From: RBG-13-51-18 sp963739395
Lineage (GTDB): Bacteria; Chloroflexota; Dehalococcoidia; Dehalococcoidales; RBG-16-60-22
NCBI GenBank assembly: GCA_963739395.1
Contig: CAVUAE010000001.1
Coordinates: 124,001 to 188,000 of the forward strand
DNA length: 64,000 nucleotides
Direction of reading: 5' to 3'
The notes beneath the pieces were generated by a model. That model made no database searches and was not told the origin of the DNA. It saw only the letters and a program-made list of their open reading frames with translations. Of the stretch, positions 57,987 through 64,000 are shown in pieces. Position numbers and translations under genes: made by a program. Every line of letters starts with the position of its first letter. Within the stretch, counting starts at the first letter, position 1.

Positions 57987-58228
57987 TTCTTATTCATCAA
58001 TTCATCGCGGTATTTAGGCAGCTTTTGGCAGGCAGTGTCCTTACAGGCGAGGGATTTATGCAATGTTTTACTCTTATTTTTAAGCTCTTTTAACGCGTTT
58101 ATATTGTTTTTAGCGTATTTCTGGCTGCCGGTGCACTTAACCGTGCCGTTTTTTTGCACGATAATTGTCACTTCGTCATCGACGTCATCACAGTAAATCG
58201 TGGTAGCGGTTACTTCCCAATCAACCAT
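57983..58228 (-). CDS. conserved hypothetical small protein upstream of livG
   Basis: An 81-residue protein with no recognised domain. The first half is beta-rich (TATTIYCDDVDDEVTIIV), the second is Lys-rich and helical with two cysteines (SLACKDTACQKLPKYRDEL). Four Cys in all. It is translationally coupled to livG by ATGA, suggesting a joint transcript. Confidence 0.6.
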   Translation of the reverse strand: MVDWEVTATTIYCDDVDDEVTIIVQKNGTVKCTGSQKYAKNNINALKELKNKSKTLHKSLACKDTACQKLPKYRDELMNKK

Positions 58229-58334
58229 ACACTTATCTTACAATTATTATGTATTCAATTCAAACGGAAACGCTTGATATTGACAGGTCATAAAGGTAAA
58301 ATAGTTGGGGCGGTAGGGCGGACGAAAGCCGTAC

Positions 58335-58406
58335 GGGCTCGTAGCTCAGCGGCAGAGCGGGCGGCTCATAACCGCTTGGTCCCAGGTTCAATCCCTGGCG
58401 AGCCCA
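58335..58406 (+). tRNA. tRNA with CAT anticodon, probably tRNA-Ile2
   Basis: Acceptor GGGCTCG/CGAGCCC, A discriminator, CCA not encoded. The anticodon stem GGCGG/CCGCT encloses CTCATAA, anticodon CAT. The stem and variable loop (CGCTTGGTC) match tRNA-Ile2, read as AUA after lysidine modification, better than elongator Met. It is not the initiator: 1-72 is a pair. Confidence 0.9.
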
Positions 58407-58453
58407 CTTTCTTAACGGCTTACTCAATAATTCTCAAAGGTAAGGGATAACTA

Positions 58454-58714
58454 ATGACAAATAATCGCGACCAGCATCCTAGAAATAAGAAAACTCTTTC
58501 AGGTGATATCCGGGATTATGTCAAAAAAAGGGCAGATCAGCAGCAGGAAGATAAAACGAATGATGCGAGAAAATCAATAGAAATCCAGCTACTCTTAAGC
58601 GAACTGGAAAATCTTCTATTGAAATTGCCTCAATCAGACCCACAAATTCTCGCTGCCCGCCAAAAACTTTTCGATTTGAAAATAGCATTTTATAAAACTC
58701 TGGACATTAAGTAA
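58454..58714 (+). CDS. small helical protein of unknown function
   Basis: An 86-residue highly charged protein. Residues 20-50 (DYVKKRADQQQEDKTNDARK) and LLLSELENLLLKLP form long helices with coiled-coil character. AAGGGATAA precedes the ATG. No known domain; no membrane helix. Confidence 0.55.
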   Translation: MTNNRDQHPRNKKTLSGDIRDYVKKRADQQQEDKTNDARKSIEIQLLLSELENLLLKLPQSDPQILAARQKLFDLKIAFYKTLDIK

Positions 58715-58797
58715 TAACCATTTCCTTAGGCGCCGAGCGACATTATTCACTTGACCTGCCCCCGTATAATCTAAATGTGTAAAGGGGGTAGTGTAAT

Positions 58798-59004
58798 TTG
58801 GACAAGATTTATCATACTTTTCTATGGTTAATGGGTTTTCAAACTGGTGAACACATCAGCGACATGCTTGCCCGACAAAAAAAACGATTAGGGAAGTGGT
58901 GGTGGGTATTTCCGATTATAACGATTGTGGCGACATTTTTCTTTTTTATTTTTGAAATCTGTTTAACCGTGCATATCGCGATGTTTAAACTGAAAAAAGA
59001 CTAG
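58798..59004 (+). CDS. small single-helix membrane protein
   Basis: A 68-residue protein with one hydrophobic helix (WWWVFPIITIVATFFFFIFE) after an amphipathic stretch and a Lys-rich tail. It starts at TTG behind AAAGGGGGTA. A TATAAT lies at 58765. Function unknown. Confidence 0.6.
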   Translation: MDKIYHTFLWLMGFQTGEHISDMLARQKKRLGKWWWVFPIITIVATFFFFIFEICLTVHIAMFKLKKD

Positions 59005-59169
59005 CGTTATGTTAATAGTCATTCTGACTGGAGGGAAGTCCTGTATTATTATGTCAACATCTTAACTCTACGAACACCACACGACATAACATATATTGTG
59101 CGCCCCATAGTTTTATGACTTAAAGTGTTTGACATAATTGATTTTAATAACATAAATCATTGTATATAT
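59005..59169. other. AT-rich intergenic stretch
   Basis: No coding potential. Contains a fragment GTCATTCTGACTGGAGGGAAG resembling the start of the dispersed repeats, and TTGACA at 59129 with only a weak -10 and no gene behind it. Confidence 0.4.
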
Positions 59170-59889
59170 TTAACTTATGCCTTCTGTCTTTAAACTAGTA
59201 GCATCTTCAATTACTTGTTTAGCGTTATCCACAAGTGCGGTTCTATTCATCATAATTGTGTACATATTGACTTTAAAATTGTCACTTAGACCGTGAGGCC
59301 AATTATGTGTAGAAATCCACTCCTTAACTATATCTATATTGGCAAGTTCATTCATATCTGAAACATCACCTTTATTCCCTAATAATATATCCATTTGCTT
59401 CTCTATCAATTTTATTCTACCTCTAACATTTTCAGCTAGATTATTTACTGCTTTTTGTAAATCATCACCAAGAGTCAAAGCAATTCTACTGATATATTCA
59501 GTCCTTATATTTATCGAGTCATATTCGAGTAATAATCCGGATAATCCTTCATATAAATATGATTTCGTTCCTTCTTGACTTAAAGCTTCTTCTCTTTTTG
59601 GTGATGAAAAAGGAGATAGCCCGCATTTATAAACATCTTCTGCCCACTCAATAATTTCATTTAATAACCGTTCTTTTTTATTTTGGTTCTCTCTTTCTTC
59701 TACACTTCTTACACTTCGCCATGTAAAATACGCAAGAAAACCAGTCGCAACCGCGAGCACTATAGTAAATGCTGCTATATATGAATTAGCAAGTTGTGGA
59801 TTATATTGAAAAGTAATAATGATAAGAGCAAGAATAATAAAAATAATTATTAAGGAGATAAAAAAACGATTTTTATAATATTTCTTCAT
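59170..59889 (-). CDS. membrane-anchored protein of unknown function
   Basis: A 239-residue protein. Two hydrophobic helices at 9-27 and 36-55 are followed by a soluble helical domain of 180 residues with long amphipathic stretches. The layout resembles small 2-TM accessory proteins found in defence islands, but no family was recognised. It is strikingly AT-rich compared with the core genes. GGAGG stands 12 nt before the ATG. Confidence 0.6.
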   Translation of the reverse strand: MKKYYKNRFFISLIIIFIILALIIITFQYNPQLANSYIAAFTIVLAVATGFLAYFTWRSVRSVEERENQNKKERLLNEIIEWAEDVYKCGLSPFSSPKREEALSQEGTKSYLYEGLSGLLLEYDSINIRTEYISRIALTLGDDLQKAVNNLAENVRGRIKLIEKQMDILLGNKGDVSDMNELANIDIVKEWISTHNWPHGLSDNFKVNMYTIMMNRTALVDNAKQVIEDATSLKTEGIS

Positions 59890-59924
59890 ACCCCCATTAT
59901 ACCTCCAAACGTCAAGGGAAAACT

Positions 59925-60000
59925 CCCTTCGGTCCCTCTTTACGAAAGAGGGAAACTCATCTTCTCCCTTTTGTAAAGGGAGATAAAGAGAGGGTTTTTA
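59925..60000. repeat. dispersed inverted-repeat element
   Basis: CCCTCTTTACGAAAGAGGG and CTCCCTTTTGTAAAGGGAG are two adjacent palindromes, ending in AGAGAGGGTTTTTA. Same family as the element at 47576-47690. Confidence 0.75.
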
Positions 60001-60060
60001 TAAACATCTTCGCAGATTTTGATTGTAGCGCGTGCCAGTTAGGAAAACGTCCCTTTAACA

Positions 60061-60145
60061 CCTCTTTTTCCGTGTTCCTGTGAAAACAGGAATCCAGTGG
60101 TGGGGTAAAGGAAGTCTGGATCCCGATTTTCATCGGGATGGAAAA
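60061..60145. repeat. dispersed inverted-repeat element
   Basis: TTCCTGTGAAAACAGGAATCCAG and ATCCCGATTTTCATCGGGAT are stem-loops separated by GTCTGGATC. The same 'ggaatccag' arm is in the element near 648-705. Confidence 0.7.
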
Positions 60146-60154
60146 TTGGTATTA

Positions 60155-60427
60155 TTACTTCTTCCCTTTTAGACGTTTTATTTGAAAGACCACCGGATTA
60201 CCGGGGTCCGGGCAGATTGCGTAACTAATATCAGGTTCCTGGCTCCAAGGGAAAGAGCCACCGTATTTCAAAACATCAATTGCCGATTCCATAGTATGGT
60301 AAGCTGAAAGACATATTCCACCCGGTGTCGTGCTGCCGACTATCCACTTATCGCCAACTTTATGCCCCACCCCGCATTTGCCTTTTTGCGATATCACAGT
60401 GATTTCAACATTATACATCTTAGACAT
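60155..60427 (-). CDS. TIGR04076 family protein
   Basis: A 90-residue protein of the TIGR04076 family, of unknown function. VEITVISQKGKCGVGHKVGD and PGGICLSAYHTMESAIDVLKYGGSFP carry the conserved Cys residues, and SYAICPDPGNPVVFQIKR ends it. Conserved cysteines suggest a metal or redox role. It is the last gene of the dapF-dapL-hflX run, 14 nt downstream of hflX. Confidence 0.88.
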   Translation of the reverse strand: MSKMYNVEITVISQKGKCGVGHKVGDKWIVGSTTPGGICLSAYHTMESAIDVLKYGGSFPWSQEPDISYAICPDPGNPVVFQIKRLKGKK

Positions 60428-60441
60428 ATACCATCTCCTTA

Positions 60442-61605
60442 TTATGTCAATTGCGTATAGGTTCCCGCGACTGCTTGGGCAATCATTTCTACTAAGCGTG
60501 GTAGTCCCCAGCCTTTTACCGCGGAAATAATCGCCGTGCTCTCATCCGGAACGATGCCTAGCGAGGCTAATACACTTCCTACGCCCTCTCCATCTGGCAT
60601 CGGCTCATTGGGGAAAAGGCGGTCGACCTTGTTTAATACTGTGATACGCTTTTTCTCGGCAAGTCCAAGCTCGACGAGGATTTTCTCCACTGCCTGGCAC
60701 TGCTCTGACGCGTCCGGTGAGGAGACGTCGACGACGTGCAGCAAGAGACTAGCTTCAGAGAGCTCTTCCAGAGTTGCCCGAAAGGCATGGATAATAGTCG
60801 GCGGCAGCTTACGAATAAAACCTACGGTATCAGTCATCAGCACTGTTTTATTATCCGGCAGGTATAAACGGCGGGTGGCGGGGTCGAGCGTGGCGAATAC
60901 TTTATCATCAACCAGGACGTCAGTCTTACAAAGGACGTTAAGCAGCGTGCTTTTACCGGCGTTTGTGTAGCCAACCAGCGCCACTACTGGGATACCGCTT
61001 TGCTGCCTTTGCTGACGGTATAACGCGCGCCGACGTCTTATTTCTTCGGTTTGCTCCTGTAATCGTTGAATTTTACGTCGAATCAAGCGACGGTCCGTCT
61101 CCAGCTGCGATTCGCCGGGACCCCTGGTGCCTATGCCCCCGCCCAGTCTCTCCAAGTGACTCCACTGGCCAGTCAACCGGGGCAAAAGGTACTGGTGCTG
61201 GGCAAGCTCTACTTGCAAGCGTCCTTCGTGAGTTCTAGCGCGTTTGGCGAAGATATCCAGAATCAGCGCCACGCGGTCAATGACCTTGACATCAAGCTCA
61301 TTTTCCAGGTTTTCCTGTTGTTTTGGCGTCAGTTCGTCATCGATGATGAGGACATTATAATTTTTAGTGCTTTTTAAAGCTAAAAGCTCCTGTACTTTAC
61401 CTTTACCTACATAGGAATCATGTGAAGGTGTCGTTAACTGCTGAATTATTTTACCCAAAACCCTAGCGCCGGCAGATTCAGCCAGCAGTGCCAGTTCCTC
61501 CAGGGAGTTTTCGGTGATTTTCCTCTCGCGACTACCCTTAAGAGATACCGCCAGTAAGAGAGCTTTTTCCGGCGCTGCCCTGGTGATAATGATATTTTTA
61601 GCTAT
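60442..61605 (-). CDS. hflX: GTPase HflX, with an apparent ATA start
   Basis: Ribosome-associated GTPase of 387 residues. The first ordinary start (TTG at 61458) would lose 49 residues of the conserved N-terminal domain. The frame from ATA at 61605 gives (I/M)AKNIIITRAAPEKALLLAV and then VSLKGSRERKIT, as in HflX; an in-frame TAG lies just upstream. AGGAG stands 6 nt before ATA. Other motifs are VGKGKVQEL, GTRGPGESQLE, G1 GYTNAGKSTLLN, G3 DTVGFI and G4 NKVD. It follows dapL by 25 nt. Confidence 0.94.
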   Translation of the reverse strand: MAKNIIITRAAPEKALLLAVSLKGSRERKITENSLEELALLAESAGARVLGKIIQQLTTPSHDSYVGKGKVQELLALKSTKNYNVLIIDDELTPKQQENLENELDVKVIDRVALILDIFAKRARTHEGRLQVELAQHQYLLPRLTGQWSHLERLGGGIGTRGPGESQLETDRRLIRRKIQRLQEQTEEIRRRRALYRQQRQQSGIPVVALVGYTNAGKSTLLNVLCKTDVLVDDKVFATLDPATRRLYLPDNKTVLMTDTVGFIRKLPPTIIHAFRATLEELSEASLLLHVVDVSSPDASEQCQAVEKILVELGLAEKKRITVLNKVDRLFPNEPMPDGEGVGSVLASLGIVPDESTAIISAVKGWGLPRLVEMIAQAVAGTYTQLT

Positions 61606-61630
61606 GTTTTTCTCCTAACAATTGATTATG

Positions 61631-62821
61631 TTAATCTATTTTTTTCGGTGTAAGGCGACGTGTATTACGCCAACCAGAAAGCCGCGATAGTCCCTTCACC
61701 AGTGAAACATCCGGGATAGTCAGCGATAACCTTACGTATCCCTCACCGCTATGGCCATACCCTACACCTGGCGTGACCGCTACACCAACTTGGTCTAGTA
61801 AATCGTTCGTAAAATCTACGGAATTATAGCCTTCAGGCACCTTCGCCCAGATATAGAGACTAGCCTTAGGCGGCGTCACTTGAACCCCGATTTTGTTTAA
61901 AACCTCGACAATCAGATCGCGGCGTCGCTGGTAAGTAACGTTATGTTCACCTACGCAAGCCTGTGATCCGTTCAAAGCCTCGATAGCCATATACTGGATA
62001 GCCTGGGGAATCCCCGAGTCCAGATTCGATTTTAACGTTCTTAATGCTTTTATCGCATCGGCATTACCAACCGCCATACCGATACGCCAGCCAGTCATAT
62101 TGTAGGTTTTAGAGAGGGAATGAAACTCTATCGCAACATGCTTTGCCCCCTCCGCCTGCATAAAGCTAACCGGTTCGTAGCCATCAAAAGCTACTTCCGA
62201 ATAAGGTCCATCGTGGCAAACGAGGATATTATTTTGCTTGGCGAATTCCACTGCCTGCTGGAAAAAGTCCAGTCCGGCGACCGCTCCGGTAGGATTATTG
62301 GGATAATTCAGCCACAGGATCTTGGTGTCTTTTAGAATAAAGCTCTTGACACTCTTAAAGTCAGGAAGAAAGCCGTTCTCCGCCTGCAGTGGGAGATAAT
62401 AAGGCCTGCCACCTGCCAGCTGTGTGCCGATAGAATACACGGGATAACCGGGATCCGGCACCAGGGCAATATCGCCAGGGTCAATAAAGCAAAAAGCAAT
62501 ATGCCCTATGCCTTCTTTGGAGCCGATAAGCGGCAATACTTCGGTGGCTGGGTCAAGTATAACGTTAAACCGTTTCTTGTACCATTCGGCGATAGCAACA
62601 TGCAGTTCCGGCAATCCTTCGGACTCCGGATAGCGGTGGTTTACCGGGTCTTTCGCCGTTTCACAGAGTTTATCTATTATGTGCGACGGTGTGGGTATAT
62701 CGGGGTCGCCAATGGCAAAGCTGATGACCTCTTCACCTTTGGCTTGCTTTTCGGCTATTTTCTTATTAATTTCGACAAACAGGTATGGCTTTAAAGCTTC
62801 GATACGCCGGGCTATTTTCAT
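61631..62821 (-). CDS. dapL: LL-diaminopimelate aminotransferase
   Basis: PLP enzyme of 396 residues that makes LL-diaminopimelate directly from tetrahydrodipicolinate, in lysine and peptidoglycan-precursor synthesis. AIGDPDIPTPSHIID opens the family fold, the PLP Lys is in FHSLSKTYNMTGWR, and NYPNNPTGA and GVAVTPGVGYG are typical. With dapF directly upstream, the DapL variant pathway (no DapD, DapC, DapE) is present, as in Chloroflexota. Confidence 0.93.
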   Translation of the reverse strand: MKIARRIEALKPYLFVEINKKIAEKQAKGEEVISFAIGDPDIPTPSHIIDKLCETAKDPVNHRYPESEGLPELHVAIAEWYKKRFNVILDPATEVLPLIGSKEGIGHIAFCFIDPGDIALVPDPGYPVYSIGTQLAGGRPYYLPLQAENGFLPDFKSVKSFILKDTKILWLNYPNNPTGAVAGLDFFQQAVEFAKQNNILVCHDGPYSEVAFDGYEPVSFMQAEGAKHVAIEFHSLSKTYNMTGWRIGMAVGNADAIKALRTLKSNLDSGIPQAIQYMAIEALNGSQACVGEHNVTYQRRRDLIVEVLNKIGVQVTPPKASLYIWAKVPEGYNSVDFTNDLLDQVGVAVTPGVGYGHSGEGYVRLSLTIPDVSLVKGLSRLSGWRNTRRLTPKKID

Positions 62822-62830
62822 AACAACACC

Positions 62831-63691
62831 TCAATCTGGCCAAACACCTTCATAAACAACTTCAGCTGGCCCGCCTAATATTACTTCACGGTTGCCATTC
62901 CACTCGGCATTAAGCACGCCACCAGGCAACCGGATATCAACTTTTGACTCTGTGTAACCGCGTAGCTTAGAAGCAACTGTAATCGCGCAGGTGCCGCTGC
63001 CACAGGCTAGCGTCTCTCCCACTCCCCGCTCCCATACCCGTGCTTCGATATGGCTTTTATCCAATACATGGGCTATTTCAAAGTTCACCCTTTGCGGGAA
63101 TATGGATAGGTTTTCTACTAACGGTCCTATTTTACTCATGGGAAAGTCCACCACTGGTGTATTCAGGAAGTGGACGGCGTGAGGATTGCCCATCGAAACG
63201 AGATTTAGTGTCAGCTTCATGCCTCCAACGATGGTTTCATAGGCTAGCATTGACTTTATGTCAAACGCCCTACCCTTCCCAGCTTTGGTATTTACCGGAA
63301 TCTGCTTGGCGGCGAGTCTTGGCTTGCCCATATTCGCCCAGAATTTAACTACTTTACCGCCCTTCTTTTCAAGTTTTACGATGTTAACCGTTGCAACCGT
63401 TTCTATGGTCATTTCTTTGACGTTAGGGCTAACAAGCTTCTTTTCTAACGCGTATCTAGTCAGGCACCTGATGCCATTACCGCAGGTTTCCGCTTCCGAG
63501 CCGTCGGTATCCCAGGTACGCATACCGAAATCCGCCTTTTTTGAAGGCAGTAGTACTATCAAGCTGTCGGCACCGATGCCTAGATGCCGGTTTAAAACGG
63601 TTATCGCCAGCTTTGACCAGTCGCGCTTCATCTTGCGTCCGTCAACCATGACAAAATCATTACCAGCGCCTTGCATTTTAGTGAATTCCAT
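62831..63691 (-). CDS. dapF: diaminopimelate epimerase
   Basis: Converts LL- to meso-diaminopimelate, 286 residues. The two catalytic cysteines are in AETCGNGIRCLTRYA and LACGSGTCAITVA; the start is MEFTKMQGAGNDFVMVDG, the family N-terminus. It lies 9 nt upstream of dapL and follows miaA. Confidence 0.97.
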   Translation of the reverse strand: MEFTKMQGAGNDFVMVDGRKMKRDWSKLAITVLNRHLGIGADSLIVLLPSKKADFGMRTWDTDGSEAETCGNGIRCLTRYALEKKLVSPNVKEMTIETVATVNIVKLEKKGGKVVKFWANMGKPRLAAKQIPVNTKAGKGRAFDIKSMLAYETIVGGMKLTLNLVSMGNPHAVHFLNTPVVDFPMSKIGPLVENLSIFPQRVNFEIAHVLDKSHIEARVWERGVGETLACGSGTCAITVASKLRGYTESKVDIRLPGGVLNAEWNGNREVILGGPAEVVYEGVWPD

Positions 63692-63717
63692 TTATGTTAA
63701 CTTACACTCCAGTCATA

Positions 63718-64000
63718 TTAAATTTCGGCTAAAAACGTTTTAAGAGCTTTTTCGATATCTATTTCCTTCATGTGTTCGATATCAAACCAGTGGATATTTT
63801 CGTCCTTTAGCCGGAACCAGGCATACTGGTGGCGAATAAAACGGTGCGTTTCCGTCTTGATTTTCTGTATTGCTGCCTCGAGTGTCAGTTCACCTTTTAT
63901 ATATTGACCGATTTGCCGGTAGCCGATACCGGACATTGACGGTAAACTGAAAACGTACCCCATTTTAAGCAGTTTTTCTACTTCTTGAACAAGTCCCTGC
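63718..64000 (-). CDS. miaA: tRNA dimethylallyltransferase, 3' part
   Basis: C-terminal part of the enzyme that modifies A37 of tRNAs reading UNN codons. The frame is open to the window edge. It shows KLLKMGYVFSLPSMSGIGYR, then QIGQYIKGELTLEAAI and HRFIRHQYAWFRLKDENIHW. The family active site lies beyond the window. It precedes dapF with a 26-nt gap. Confidence 0.9.
   Translation of the reverse strand, partial: QGLVQEVEKLLKMGYVFSLPSMSGIGYRQIGQYIKGELTLEAAIQKIKTETHRFIRHQYAWFRLKDENIHWFDIEHMKEIDIEKALKTFLAEI

Noticed and set aside
58751..58770. TTGACC plus TATAAT as a full promoter
   Set aside because: The two hexamers are only 8 nt apart, so they cannot act as one -35/-10 pair; the TATAAT alone may still be used.
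59129..59157. TTGACA promoter
   Set aside because: The -10 at 17 nt is poor and no gene follows on that strand.

Overview
The window looks like a chromosomal segment of a strictly anaerobic bacterium of the Chloroflexota, most likely class Dehalococcoidia. This is inferred from gene content and not from a marker phylogeny. The supporting features are a pan-type RNA leader before the pantothenate genes, a four-subunit pyruvate:ferredoxin oxidoreductase with NADH-dehydrogenase-like subunits, the DUF39 homocysteine-synthesis trio, a minimal SufC-SufB pair, a uroporphyrinogen-decarboxylase-family methyltransferase, DapL-type lysine synthesis, and many dispersed inverted repeats. No rRNA, transposase or CRISPR array was seen.

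Layout. 1-641: end of a DAHP synthase gene. 642-3902 (minus): pantothenate operon DUF2520-panD-panB-panC, with a promoter, a pan-type hairpin and an intrinsic terminator in its leader. 3951-5060: hisA-hisI. 5063-7057 (minus): yqhQ and the ribosomal operon rplU-rpmA-rpmE. 7061-8509: HIT protein, acetyltransferase, coaE. 9169-13576 (minus): oxygen and iron block (duplicated ferritin, rubredoxin, flavin reductase, sufB, sufC, second ferritin). 14579-17504 (minus): homocysteine block. 17586-21412: aspS-tig-clpP. 21447-28154 (minus): formyltransferase, PHP, M24 peptidase, Xer, topA, dprA. 28209-28904: two tRNA-Ser genes around a GIY-YIG gene and a direct-repeat array. 29019-33480: URO-D protein, cupin, small zinc proteins, antiporter. 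33568-39586: tRNA-Arg, porGDAB and nuoEFG-like genes. 39635-43292: tRNA-Pro, glpX, B12/radical SAM, glycosyltransferase. 43418-44836: TIR-SLOG gene beside tRNA-Gly and a tRNA relic. 44950-46730: two-component system. 48876-57986: acyl-CoA ligases with a branched-chain-type ABC transporter, interrupted by a second TIR-like gene. 58335-60150: tRNA, orphan small genes and repeats. 60155-64000 (minus): miaA (partial), dapF, dapL, hflX and a TIGR04076 protein.

The most unusual signal is translational. Three conserved genes (rplU, hisA, hflX) appear to start at isoleucine codons (ATT, ATC, ATA). Each has a well-placed Shine-Dalgarno sequence, and the protein is only complete if that codon starts it. 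Two other genes (the antiporter and the second TIR-like gene) have near-consensus promoters placed so that the transcript would be leaderless. Two candidate TIR-domain defence genes lie in AT-rich accessory pockets near tRNA genes. One has a perfect palindrome across its promoter.

Metabolically, the cell would oxidise pyruvate and other acids through ferredoxin, with electrons probably exchanged with NAD(H). It would take up and CoA-activate organic acids through the liv/acyl-CoA ligase locus, make its own pantothenate, histidine, lysine and homocysteine, and protect its Fe-S enzymes with rubredoxin and ferritin-like proteins.
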